Shown: piece by piece, positions 31,764 to 42,535 of the stretch
Position numbering within the stretch: position 1 is the first letter of the stretch
Layout: each line of letters opens with the position of its first letter
NCBI GenBank assembly: GCA_032716605.1
Contig: CM064523.1
Span: forward strand, 45,478,215-45,542,214
DNA length: 64,000 nucleotides
From: Paralithodes platypus
Taxonomy: Eukaryota; Arthropoda; Malacostraca; Decapoda; Lithodidae
Reading direction: 5' to 3'
Program-made: the position numbers and the translations under genes
The notes under the pieces: generated by a model
The model's input: only the letters and a program-made list of their open reading frames with translations
Databases searched by the model: none
What the model was told of the DNA's origin: nothing

Positions 31764-31890
31764 GTCGGTCACCTTTCCGACTTGGCCACCTATGGTAATT
31801 TCGCTGGGAGTCTTTCGCTCTGATAATAGTATGATCGCTCACTCCCCCCACCCTGAATCTGTTGCATATTTTGTCCCATAGATGGCGTAT
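31759..31890 (+). repeat. Inverted partner of 41118-41248
   Basis: About 130 bp matching the reverse complement of 41118-41248 (GTACAGTCGGTCACCTTTCC, GGTAATTTCGCTGGG, CACTCCCCCCACCCTGAATC). It preserves the uninterrupted GTAC site into which the Tc1-like element at 41248-42422 has jumped. Confidence 0.85.
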
Positions 31891-34478
31891 TTGCGGGTGG
31901 GGGGGGGGGTATTATTGTGTAGGAAAGGTTCGTTATACAAAACAAACAAAACAAACAAACAAAAATAGTTTATTAGCCTTTTGTACAATTTGATCATGGG
32001 CGATTTACATATTAATCTTATTTGAGTACAGTATTGTACTGTCATTTAACTTTTTACAAAGCAGTTTACAAACATTTACTGGCCATGAACTTTTGTTTAT
32101 TTGTTTTGCCTATGCCTATTTTAACTCAAGATAATCGTATTCCGAAAGTAAATTAGTTGATGAACTACCGTAGGTATATATAATAAAGCAAATTACTATG
32201 TATTCTATGCCATCCAGGAAAATTGGTATGTCAAAAATTAAAATGAAGCTGGCAACCGTATTTTATGATTGAATTGTATTAACGATCTATTGCACAGCTA
32301 GATAAGGACTGAAATACTCTGCATCATCAAACTTCCGTTACCTCACTGTAGATGTTTATGCTATTTTGACGTCTTTTGTCTCATGACAGAAAGTTGAAAA
32401 TCGTATGGCTCAATTCCTCGCCACCCTAACACCTCTTAAAATGCCACACTTACAGATGTTCAGGCATGCCAACATGTGTCACGATAGCAATATATACCCT
32501 CTAGCTTTACTGTCATTAACAATATAATGGTTTTGACCCACCTGCTTACCTTTCAATGCTAACAAATAACAGGTGCTTGATGTGCTTCCTGTGAAGTTGT
32601 TTTGATTAGAAAAATGTGCAGAATATAACTGTTGGTATGCCTGGAGACAATATATCCTCGTGACTTGCATTGGAAACCATTATTATAGTTATACTAATTA
32701 AAATACAAAGGATTACTGTGGTAATTTGATTTGGAACTTGAATAAATACTATATTCAAATAAATATATATTTCTGTTCTTACAACATAACTTATATGTAT
32801 ATATTTCTGAACTATAATTACTACACTATAACACGCCACAAGCATATGCAAACAAGCAGGCATACACACACGCACGCATACGCAAACATACATAATGGTT
32901 ATTGTTATGTCCACCCACTATTACATGAGGTGTCACGCAATATATGCTTACGATATATATCTCAATTGCGTAGCATACATTTAGTCTGCGTAGCACACAT
33001 TTAGTCTGCGTAGCATACATTTAGTCCTGTTGCTAAATAATGACTTTGCTAAGTGTTCCATGTTACAACCAAAAATAATTATCTATAAAAAGCATATTCA
33101 CTCCGATAATGCTTATTGAGGCACACAATATACTGAGTGTGTGTGTGATTACCAATTATGCCAAGAGTAATGCTTAGTTGACGTAGTTTGTGTTTCCGAG
33201 GTTAGAGAGTGATGGTCGACCAATGACTATCACTGTTGTCAATTGCATGAGAATATGTTATTAGTTGTCTGAGATTGCACAGCATATAAAAGAAAAGACA
33301 ATGCTGTATTAGTTAAAACAAATAGTACATTTTAAAAAATAACAAATGTAAGGTAGCTTTCTGAAGTCATAAGAGTAGGCGAACATCTATATTATATCAT
33401 TAATTATAGCATATTTATCCCCACGACTTATGTGACACCAAATGATAATATGGATTTTAAACAGGTTATATATAGACCAATAGTAGATGCAAGTTATCAA
33501 ATATGACAACATTCGATGGCGGGTCACGCAAGTATAATGTGTCTAACACAGAAGAAAAAAAACAATGCCTTATATGGTGATAATGACGTTATATGTGGAC
33601 TTATTTTACTCCATATCATTATATGTGTATCTGCTCTTTTGCAATCATGTTTACAAGCAGCCTCGTAAGGATCAAAATATAGGTTGTTGCTTGTTTTCCT
33701 TTTTACTTATTTGCTAAACGTGACATGTTGGGTACACTTATACAAATTGTGTCACAATCGTATGATAATAATCAGATTATTTCCTTGCTCTACCATGGGT
33801 CACACCTATCGATTACTTTACATAATCCGTGCCCGATCTATATTTATGAAAATGGACTGAAACTTGTATTTTGGCTAATTATTTTGCATTATGCTTATAA
33901 TCCTGTTAACAATATATTTGTGTCGTGCATAACTTCACATTTTAGCATGATTCGTTGACATTCCTAATCTCTCGCACAAATATATATGAAGCAAATCGAA
34001 ATCACCAGGCTCCACATTGGTGAAATAAGGTTGGCTAATGTATGATGGCTACTGTCTGAATAACATGTAATTATAAATATTTAAATATTCTTCTAAAGTT
34101 ATATACTTTTAACTATTGTGTATTGGCATATACAATAGATATAATAATTATGGTAATGATTCATACAATCATTTAATTGTATTAAAGGTTGTACTACAAA
34201 CTATTATTACATCTACCAAACTCAACATTACCACTAACATCCCTCTTTACAGAACGAAGACCCATTCATTCATACAGACTTACACTAATATATTGCTATC
34301 GCTCGCCAGGAAAAAATCGACACCTAAATGACTCGAACAGAGAACTAATGGGGCTAAACTTGAGAAAGAAAGGGGAACAGAAAAAAGCCCCATCTCCCCT
34401 TAACCTCGTATAATTTAGCCGAGTACTCCTATTGTAAACAGATTAGGTTCTCTGAGATAAGGTAATCGTAAGATAGGT
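31891..34478. other. Non-coding AT-rich stretch
   Basis: 2.6 kb without recognisable exons or element motifs. A 20-bp motif containing TAGTCTGCGTAGCA(C/T)ACATT is repeated three times at 32968-33027. Confidence 0.5.
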
Positions 34479-34691
34479 TTAACCCCTTCTGTACCGCGAC
34501 GTCCTTTTCATTTTATTCTAGCTATATTTAGATGATTTTGTGCAGCTTAAGAAGGATCTGTGGTAGAATAAAGGGTTAATTGAGATAGTTCAAAGCCGCT
34601 TAATTGCTAGAGGCCCTTTTTAAGGTGAACAATATCGTCTAATAGTAGCTAGAAGAAAATAAAAACACGTCGCCGGTACGAAAGGAGTTAA
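34479..34691. mobile_element. TTAA MITE-2, copy 1
   Basis: 213 bp between TTAA sites, beginning TTAACCCCTTCTGTACCG and ending CGGTACGAAAGGAGTTAA. The terminal inverted repeats extend about 24 bp, and the inside is largely palindromic (AAGAAGGATCTGTGG facing AGAGGCCCTTTTTAAGG). Paired with 40287-40500. Confidence 0.85.
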
Positions 34692-34869
34692 GAAAGACTG
34701 AGTAGAACTATTAACACATTTATGTAATTTAGGTGGTCGCCACGTTCTAAGGATAAACGGTTTACGGATAAAGGAAAAGGACATATTGATATTAGGGAAT
34801 ATTACATAGAAACACATGAAAAATATACGAGAGAATGGAAGTGAATTACATAATAATGACGAAATACGG
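34692..34869. other. Spacer between MITE-2 and LINE H
   Basis: No feature recognised. Confidence 0.4.
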
Positions 34870-36490
34870 TAGAAACCCTTATAACTCTATAACTCTTACA
34901 TTGAAGGCCTTCGATATGTCTAGCGCAATAGAAAAGGTCTCACCGAAGTCCCGAAAGAAGGATGACCAGGAGTTAGTAAGATATGAAAGAAGATCTCCAA
35001 TAGAGCGACCCTTAAGGAAGCCATATTGGCGATCTGAGAGTAGATTATGAGAAGATAAATGCTTAAGAAATTTGGAAGTAAGAATAGTTTCAAAAACTTT
35101 AGAGACACAAGAGATGAGAGCAATTGGATGATAGTTGGAGGGTTGAGAATGGTCACCCTTCTTTGGGACAGGTTGAATGAGAGCGAACTTCCAGCAAGAA
35201 GGGAAGACGTTAGAGAAGAGACAGAGACGAAAGAGTTTGCCTAGGCAGGGAGTCAGCACGGAAGAACAGTTTTTGAGTACAACAGGAGGAACACCATCCG
35301 GACCGTACGCCTTTTATGTACTAAGCCCAGAGATGATAGAAAGTACATCTTTAGAAGAGATTAGGATATTAGGCATAAGTACGAGAGAGGGGGGTGGAGA
35401 GGGATGAATAGCACCGGAATCATCCAAGGTGGAGTTTTAGCGAAAGTTTGAGCGAATAGTTCAGCTTTATCAGAGGAAGAAGTGATGGTTGTGCCATCAG
35501 AGTGGAAAAGGGGAGGGAAAAACGAGGAAGAAAAATTGTCGGACAGGTTTTAGGCTAGATGCTAGAAAGCTTGGGAAGAGCTAGAGTTGGATAGTTCAGT
35601 GCATTTATTATTGATGAAAGATTGTTTGGCATGTCAAAGAACAGATTTGGCTTGATTCCGGGCAGAAACATAGGAAGAATGAGATTCTTGAGGTTTAAGG
35701 CGTCGGTACAGTTTAAATGCTTCCTCCTTATTGCAGAGAGCAGGAGAAAAAGCATGAGTAAACCAAGAATTTTTGCACTAGTCAAAGAAAAAGAAAATGG
35801 AATGTATGCCTCCATGCCCGATAGGATTACCTCGGTAATGCGTTCAGCACTCTCCTCGGGTCCTCGGCCACAGAAGCAAAATTCATTCAATGGGAAATCA
35901 AAGAAGTACTGCCAGAGAGCCTCCCAGTCGTCAGCGACAAAGTGCCACAAGCGCCGCCTGCTAAGAGGATCAGGTGGCCGTACTGGAGAGATAGGACAGA
36001 TGACAGAGATAAGTTTATGGTCGGAGGAGCCCAAAGGAGAGAAGAGATCGACAGTATGAGAAGAAGGGTTAGAAGTTAGAAACAAGCCAAGAATGTTGGG
36101 CCAATCTCCGAGGCGATCCGGGATACGGGAACCAACTGCTCTAGGTCATTTAGGATAGAAAAGACGTAGGCTTGTTCACCAAATTGGTCAGTAGAATTAG
36201 AGGAGAGCCATTGGTGGTGATGAACGTTGAAATCTCCTAAAATGGAGATTCAGAGAAAGGAGAAATGGCTAGAATGTGTTCCACTTTAGAGCTTAGATAA
36301 TCAAACAATTTGGGAAAGTCGGTAGAGTTAGGGGAAAGACAGATATCACATAAATATTTAATATAAGAATGACAGGAAAGTTTGAGCCAAAAAGTGGAGA
36401 ATTCAGAGGAGCCAAAATCGGAAATACGAGAGCAAGTGAGTTCATCTGCCTTTGGCTTTGCAACTAGGATAGAGAATGTAGGAGGATACA
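34870..36490 (-). mobile_element. LINE family H (Jockey-like), antisense 5'/middle fragment
   Basis: Covers the end of the endonuclease through the RT up to motif A, then breaks off. It resembles Jockey-group LINEs widespread in arthropods. The 3' side is missing: coding matches stop at about 34906, just after ALDISKAF. The 5' side stops at the SINE near 36500. A plus-strand fragment of the same family begins with the same motif at 50197. Confidence 0.75.
34879..36489 (-). pseudogene. Endonuclease and RT N-terminal half of LINE H
   Basis: Endonuclease pieces: KADELTCSRISDFGSSEF (about 36475), then ILGDFNVHHQWLSSNSTD across a frameshift (about 36245-36195; the GDFN block), [18 protein letters not shown] (36070-36020; SDH block). 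Linker: [88 protein letters not shown] (34915-34950; motif A). Multiple frameshifts. Catalytic YADD is absent because the copy ends first. Confidence 0.75.
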
Positions 36491-36499
36491 GAGAAGGGG

Positions 36500-36630
36500 C
36501 TGATGGCAGTTGGTTCAGACACCTGAGTTTCACACCCTCTAAATATGTCAACCTTGGCTGGGATCGGACCCAGGTCAAGCAGATTCACATGTGAGCGTGC
36601 TTGCCACTCGATCGCCGTGGCTCCAGTGCT
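36500..36630 (-). repeat. tRNA-derived SINE-like sequence
   Basis: On the minus strand: GAGCCACGGCGATCGAGTGG, then CAAGCACGCTC, then about 20 nt later CTGGGTCCGATCCCAGCC. These match A-box-like and B-box-like RNA polymerase III promoter elements with tRNA spacing. It lies at the 5' truncation point of LINE H. No poly(A) was identified. Confidence 0.6.
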
Positions 36631-36828
36631 GAATGAAATTATCAAGCACTAGTCTCAATATAATGTATGATTGCAGCCAAAACAATAAGGGTGAACCATG
36701 GTCGATGTATGAACTATTATTCACGGATATTATATGCGATTGTTGTTACAGGAATGAATGGAGGAGGTTTGTTAGGAAGAACATAATTATGAAGGTAATT
36801 GTAACCTTTTAATTGACAAACCTGGAAG

Positions 36829-36948
36829 GTCATCATCCCCGATGTTGTGAAGAGACTTTGTTGTGGAAGTGTATATCATCTGAGGTGCAGTCAATGATAT
36901 TGAGGCCTGGTGAATGTTGTTCCGAATGTTATGATACTTGTTTGGCAG
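36829..36948 (+). CDS. Possible exon with a VWC-like cysteine motif
   Basis: A 120-nt segment open in one frame, ending in a plausible donor (GGCAG then GTGTTT) and starting after CTGGAAG, a weak acceptor. Translation contains RCCEETLLWKC, ISSEVQSMILRPGECC and SECYDTCLA. The PGECCxxCxxxC arrangement is typical of the C-terminal half of von Willebrand factor type C domains in extracellular proteins. Both borders would be phase 1, as usual for extracellular modules. The weak acceptor and missing N-terminal half leave chance possible. Confidence 0.35.
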
Positions 36949-37122
36949 GTGTTTATTGTATTCATTTTCTCCCGGTCATCATTGTTCCCTTTCTAGTGTC
37001 CCTTGCTAATCCTCCCCATTTATTTAACGGGAATGAAGGGTTGGCTACTGACTGTCTGACTGCCTGTTACACTTTCTGTGGTAGCATTAGCATGACCAGG
37101 TGCTGTCTGTTATATACTAATG

Positions 37123-37305
37123 ACTATACTGTTTCAGCGACCAGGTAGATGTCAATAGTTCCAGCTGATTGACTTGTGCGACCGTGATTATTTAAACCTT
37201 TAAGAATTAATAATTACTAAAAGACGAGACATTGAACAGGTCGCATGAGCCAATCAGCTAGACTTATTGACATCTCACCTCAGCGTCGCTGAAACAGAGT
37301 ATAGT
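37123..37305. mobile_element. Palindromic fold-back element (183 bp)
   Basis: The left arm (ACTATACTGTTTCAGCGACC, then AGATGTCAATAG, then AGCTGATTG, then GCGACC) is mirrored by the right arm over about 60 bp with several mismatches, around a roughly 55-bp AT-rich loop. No coding. Target duplication not clear. Confidence 0.75.
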
Positions 37306-37608
37306 GTTCCAGCAGCCCACATAATGGACACATTAACAATACCCAACAGGTTTTTACAAACTAATGGTCCTCGGAGTCACCGTCCTACAGATATTATCTG
37401 CCATCACTCACAGTGGTTACAGGAGAATTCGCCCTGAAACCAAGTCGCCCCGCTCTTGGACAACGAGTTCGCCCCGTTTATATCCCCCCCCCCCCCCCAC
37501 CACCACCACTCCTGGAGCTTACCACTTATTTCCATCCCTCCCCCAACCCCTGAGGTCTTCTGTAGTAATAACTGATGCAAAGAAGGAATTGGGGACATTA
37601 CTCATTTG

Positions 37609-37660
37609 TTAGGTTAGGTTAGGGTTAGGTTAGGGTTAGGTTATTTTAGATTAGGTTAGC
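37609..37660 (+). repeat. Interstitial TTAGG/TTAGGG repeats
   Basis: TTAGG and TTAGGGT units alternate (TTAGGTTAGGTTAGGGTTAG, then continuing). TTAGG is the usual arthropod telomere unit. The run is short and degenerate, so it is an interstitial site, not a chromosome end. Confidence 0.85.
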
Positions 37661-38149
37661 CAGTATTCCTCACAGTGCACTCGGTTTATGGTTATGCATA
37701 TACTGTAGTTATTAATGATTATATAGGGTGACAGTCTCATATCTAACTTATACATTTTACTGCACATAATGTATAGTTTCCCTTGCATATACTTAATCAT
37801 GAGATATTTAACGTTAACATAGTTATATCGGCATGTAACCCCCCCCCCCCCACACACACACACACACTCGCACACATACAGCTGCCACGTGGAATTGTGA
37901 TATAATTATGGTCTCTTCAGGCCTAGCGTGGTTGCTAAGTTTCAGTATATCTTAAATAGTTCCTACGCATGTTTTTCTCTTCCAGAAGCCAATAGGTATA
38001 AGTCATAACATGATTGGTTGTTATAATATCAGTGGATATATCTTGTTCATGAGTTACCCTGGCAACCTGTAACACGCTGCGTTAGTTGCGAAAGATAATA
38101 ATTGGTAGAAAGTGCGAGCCCTGTGACTCTCCTGCCAAACCACTATTCC

Positions 38150-38152
<3 letters not shown>

Positions 38153-38184
<32 letters not shown>
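38153..38184. repeat. (AG)16 microsatellite
   Basis: Perfect AG run. Confidence 0.95.
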
Positions 38185-38189
<5 letters not shown>

Positions 38190-38279
38190 TAGAGCCATAA
38201 CATATACTGATATGCGCGTGCATGCAGTGAAACATTAGTGTTTATCGAAACACAAGTGTGTGTGTGTGTGTGTGTCTTT

Positions 38280-38860
38280 GAAAGATCATATTAGCATTGT
38301 TGATTACAAAGTTTCCCAGAGGTTAGGTTTGCTCAATCGTCTGTTACCCCCTTATCCCCGTACAGCCTCTTTCTCCGTACAGGGACACTGTTGTAAGCGT
38401 ATCAGGTATTGTTCGCATATGAAAAATGCCTCTGAAAGGGTGCAGTCAAAGGCATGTAATCTCTACTCTTCTCCACCATATTGTCTACAATATCTCCACA
38501 TTGTGAAAACTGCATGTATATTACTGTTATGCCATTATTATAATCAGTGTTCTTCACAGCTGTCCCAGCGTATACCTCTCACTCTGCAGAGACAGAGGGC
38601 CACCCGCTTCGTAACTCACTCCCACCACTTTTCTGCCCACCATTAAAAGCCAACAGTTAACTTAAATTTTTCCGTAATTTTTCAGCTCAACAAGTAAAGT
38701 ATGGAATTCACTCCGCAAATGAGTCTATCCCTCACCCTATGACTTTGTTTCAAGCTTTGTGTGTCCTGCAGTTACATTCCAGTGCACCTTGAATATAGTT
38801 CTGTACTAAGCATTCTGTTCTGACCGGGGTAAGGGGGACAATAGGACGTCAAATTAATTA
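38280..38860 (+). mobile_element. LINE G C-terminal/3' fragment
   Basis: Frames contain KVSQRLGLLNRLLPP, then RIRYCSHMKNASERVQSKA and TLQRQRATRFVTHSHHF, typical of the region after RT in Jockey/CR1 LINEs, where the protein continues past the thumb. They are followed by a decayed FNLNK-SMEF-type LWNSL motif and the 3' block AAGCTTTGTGTGTCCTGCAG. Several shifts and stops. 5'-truncated. Confidence 0.6.
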
Positions 38861-40286
38861 TAAGTAGTTTTGCCTCTTGTCTCTTTCATACGAAAGAAAC
38901 TATTTATTAGGCTCTGCGGGTAATTTGTTTTCATATGTTTAGATGAATATATAGAGTAAACATTACCGAATACTTATAATTCTGATTAATAAATACTCTA
39001 TCCACAGATATATGGTAATAACAAACACCTTTATCATACATATCAACATTGGGAAATGCAAACCACTAAAACTTCTCTGGGGCTACTTTGAAAGTATATA
39101 GCGTTTTCCAATGACATTTTAGTAGGACCTATTTTTCTTATAAGTTATAACGACTTTGAAGTTTGTAGCACTTATTTCCGAGCAAATCATTTATTTGTTT
39201 CTATTTAAGTAGGTTACCAGTTCTAAAGTCTGATATTTTTGTACTGTATTGTAGTCATATATATATTTGTCTTCTACAAACCCCCTTCTCAAACACAAAA
39301 TACACATCTGGAGAATATCATAATTATATCAATATATATTGCACTGCTTCTATTGCTGAATGACCTATTTTCTCTAACAGTGTAGGATTCTTTGGTGTAA
39401 GCGACTAGTTATGAAAGCTGTTATTTTGGTATGGGAATTTCACTAATGACGACTAGATGGATATGGATATGCAATACATTATGTTATTTTAAGTAACAAC
39501 ACAATGCTACACATAATGCTGTATTTGAAGAAAAAGGCATGAGACAGAGAGGTATGAGGAGCCCCAAAACAAATGCCACAAATCGACAATACGGGCCAGC
39601 CCGGGACCTCAACCATAATTAAGAGACCAACATTAACCCAAAGAAGAGCAAATTAATTATGAACATCAGCTGAGGAAAAGACTAATCTATAATGTGGATA
39701 GATATAGATAGATTGATAAATAGATAGTGTGAGTGAATGAGTGAGAAAGAGCTGTCTTACTAAATAGACAGTGAATCTAGCAATCCCTACACATTGGTTT
39801 GCAAACAATAATTACACAAACACAAATATTTTTTAAAGGTAGATTTCACTAGCAATAACTATTTACATCTTAATTAATATCAAGAGATAAAACAGTAACC
39901 ATAAAACTGGTGAAATAATTCACGTAAACGCCCTCCCCCACCCTACACACTTCCAACCATAGAGTAAGAATTCCGAAGAGGGGTGTCTTGGAAAATCAGC
40001 CGTGTTAATAGTAGTTGGCCATTATTTACGGATTTGGCTGGAACCCTGCAATAGATGGCGGTAGCGCATAGCTCCTCCCTATCGCGGGAAAATACTTCTG
40101 TCGTCTGTTTATTGACAGTTCCTCTCCCTTGCTGCAATGGTGTACACGTGTCTCGTGTAGAGTCTATAGAAACTCATGTAACTTGTTTGCTATCACCATA
40201 TCAGCCATAGTCATTATGAATACAATTATTTAAGAGTAGCCTACACTGATAAGTATTGCCTACACTGAAATGTGAACAATACTCCA
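38861..40286. other. Non-coding stretch
   Basis: AT-rich, with no exon or element motif. A 22-bp sequence, TGGAACCCTGCAATAGATGG then CG, at about 40039-40060 recurs at about 40911-40932. Confidence 0.5.
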
Positions 40287-40500
40287 TTAACCCCTTCTGT
40301 ACCGTCGTCGTATGTTATATTTTATTCTAGCAATATGTAGACGATTTTATACAGCTTAGAAAGGATCTGTGGTAGTTAAAAGGGTTGATTGAGATAGTTC
40401 GAAGCCTCATAATTGCTAAAGATCCTTCCTAAAGTGAATACAATCGATTAGTAGGAGCCAAAATAAAATCAAAAGACGTCGTTGGTATAGAAGGGGTTAA
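40287..40500. mobile_element. TTAA MITE-2, copy 2
   Basis: 214 bp, TTAACCCCTTCTGTACCG to TATAGAAGGGGTTAA. Shares AAGGATCTGTGGTAG and TTGAGATAGTTC with copy 1. Same orientation. Confidence 0.85.
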
Positions 40501-40746
40501 TTAAATAGCTTACCATGCCTCCGTGATGATGTAAGGAGGTTGTGGTTGACCTTAAGAATAAAGATATGGTTTGCAATGGATCATGAAGGCTGTTCATGAT
40601 TATTTGATATTGACTGTAAATTTATCAACAATGAATGTAGCCTATAATTATGAAAAACTAATCTCAATTGAAGACAAGTATTTACATTGTAATATAAGTT
40701 ACTAACTTGGAAGTACACAGCCACACTCAAACTTTGGTCAAACATA

Positions 40747-40748
<2 letters not shown>

Positions 40749-40802
<54 letters not shown>
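40749..40802. repeat. (AT)n microsatellite
   Basis: Perfect 54-bp AT run followed by a (GA)n at 40814-40829. Confidence 0.95.
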
Positions 40803-40807
<5 letters not shown>

Positions 40808-41117
40808 GAGATGGAGAGAGAGAGAGAGAAGTAGTGTACCGGTACATATAATTAAAAACAAAAACAGAATGGAGGGTACATCCGTAGATTTATTCACGTT
40901 GAGTAGTTCTGGAACCCTGCAATAGATGGCGCTGAAAAAAAATGTCGAAAATGGGTAACTGGCAACGTTTAGAGGCACCTTTTTATTAATAGAATGCATA
41001 GGAAGACTCCTATCTCCTATACACAATCTCTGCTTCCAACCTTCCCTACACAATAACCCCCTACCACCCACCCCCTTCTCTGTGTAGCCCATCCCTCTCT
41101 TTCCCAGCAAATCTAAC

Positions 41118-41248
41118 TACGCCATCTATGGGACATAATATGCAACAGATTCAGGGTGGGGGGGAGTGAGCGATCTTAGTAATACCAGAGCGAAAGACCC
41201 AGCGAAATTACCATTAGGTGGCCCAGTCGGAAAGGTGACCGACTGTAC
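41118..41248 (-). repeat. Inverted partner of 31759-31890
   Basis: About 92% identical by eye to the reverse complement of 31759-31890. It ends at the GTAC insertion site of the Tc1-like element. Confidence 0.85.
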
Positions 41249-42422
41249 AGTGAGAGACAATAGTCGTGGAGTGAAATTTGGTGAACACCTAAGTTGACAG
41301 GCTAAACATCTGGTATATTCCACAGTCTATCAAACGGACGGTTGGTAGCACTGACTTGAGTTGCCATCTGGTCCATATATTTGTTAATTTCGGAGAAAAA
41401 ACCAATCCTTTAACACTTTTGGACAGCCACATTTAGGCTAATGTTATGATAAGTTTCATCATCACTTTTCGACATCTTATTTGTGGAAGATAAATTCGTT
41501 ATTCTGTAGCAGTGAATATATTTGAAATAGTAAATAATCATACGGTAACAGGTATCACAGATCTGTGTACATTGTGATTATTTAACATGAAATGCTATGG
41601 TCGAACCATCCCTACCTTATGACCGAATCACCCATCTTAGTCGGGATGGTTCGGACTTGCTGTGGGGGGTGGTTCGTAATTTTGCTGTTCAATAACTAAT
41701 CAAGATGAAGCTTCAAGTATAACACATACTGTATAAGAGCCAAGGTTGGGGACTTCACTACGAGATCTATGAATGACTGCTTCCAATATTCCTTCTACGA
41801 ATATTTGTGCAAAAATTGGCTGAACCATCACCGCTCTCCCCTATTATTTACATACTCCCTATATTAGACTATTCTCCATTATGTGCTTTGTGTATTCAAG
41901 TATGTATTTCATTATAGTGGCCCCTTAGACTATTATGTTTATTCTGTTATCATATTATTAATATTTGTATTATTTTAGTATTATTATATTTATTTACGAA
42001 CTTCAGCACAGAACAAGTCATTCTACCAGCGTAACGTAAACGTAAATGGGATAACAAATGAAACATGTGATAAAATATTCCTTGACTATGGCTTAAAATA
42101 ATTATAACCACCACCACCACACTTAATTGACTACGACAATTACTGACTACCACACCTATTGACTATGACACTTACTGATTACTACACAAAACACATGACC
42201 ATCACCGCACCAACACATGTTATTCGCTGCGGCCTTACTGATTATGGTTCGTATCCAAGAACCAACAAAGCCCCGGGATTCATAGGAACCTTTAACAGAG
42301 CAGCAATAAACGAAGCTTAAGGGATCCAGGCCTGCCAACTACGAGGTTATAACTATGATAGAACTTTCATAATGATTCACGATTTTCATTTATTTTTCAG
42401 TCACAACTATTGTCTCTCACTG
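41248..42422. mobile_element. Non-autonomous Tc1/mariner-like element
   Basis: 1175 bp with terminal inverted repeats CAGTGAGAGACAATAG at both ends and TA on each outer side (41246-41247, 42423-42424). The CAGT terminus and TA duplication are characteristic of Tc1/mariner transposons. No open frame carries a DDE transposase. Inside, 42120-42190 holds four imperfect repeats of TTGACTAC/TTACTGACTACCAC type. The empty site is preserved at 31759-31763 (CGTACAG). Confidence 0.85.
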
Positions 42423-42424
42423 TA

Positions 42425-42535
42425 CGTCATGGTGTAACGAGAGAGAGAGAGAGCGTTGGGGAAATAGGTATTGTACAACAGTGATAGCGGGCGGTAATGA
42501 AGCCATATATTGTGTAGACACTACACTGTGAGAAT
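42425..42535 (+). repeat. Duplicate of 30047-30185
   Basis: Shares GTCATGGTGTAACAAGAGAG-type sequence, ACAACAGTGATAGCGGG and TGTAGACACTACACT with 30047-30185. The (GA)n is much shorter here. Confidence 0.8.

Larger units (their letters stand above)
37306..38259. other. Non-coding stretch with simple repeats
   Basis: Contains a poly(C) at about 37486-37498, a TTAGG/TTAGGG array (37609-37660), another poly(C)/(CA)n at 37838-37866 and (GA)n at 38153-38184. No gene recognised. Confidence 0.6.

Noticed and set aside
40039..40932. Repeat of TGGAACCCTGCAATAGATGG as a possible functional site
   Set aside because: Only two copies with no further shared flank; cannot be separated from a small duplication.
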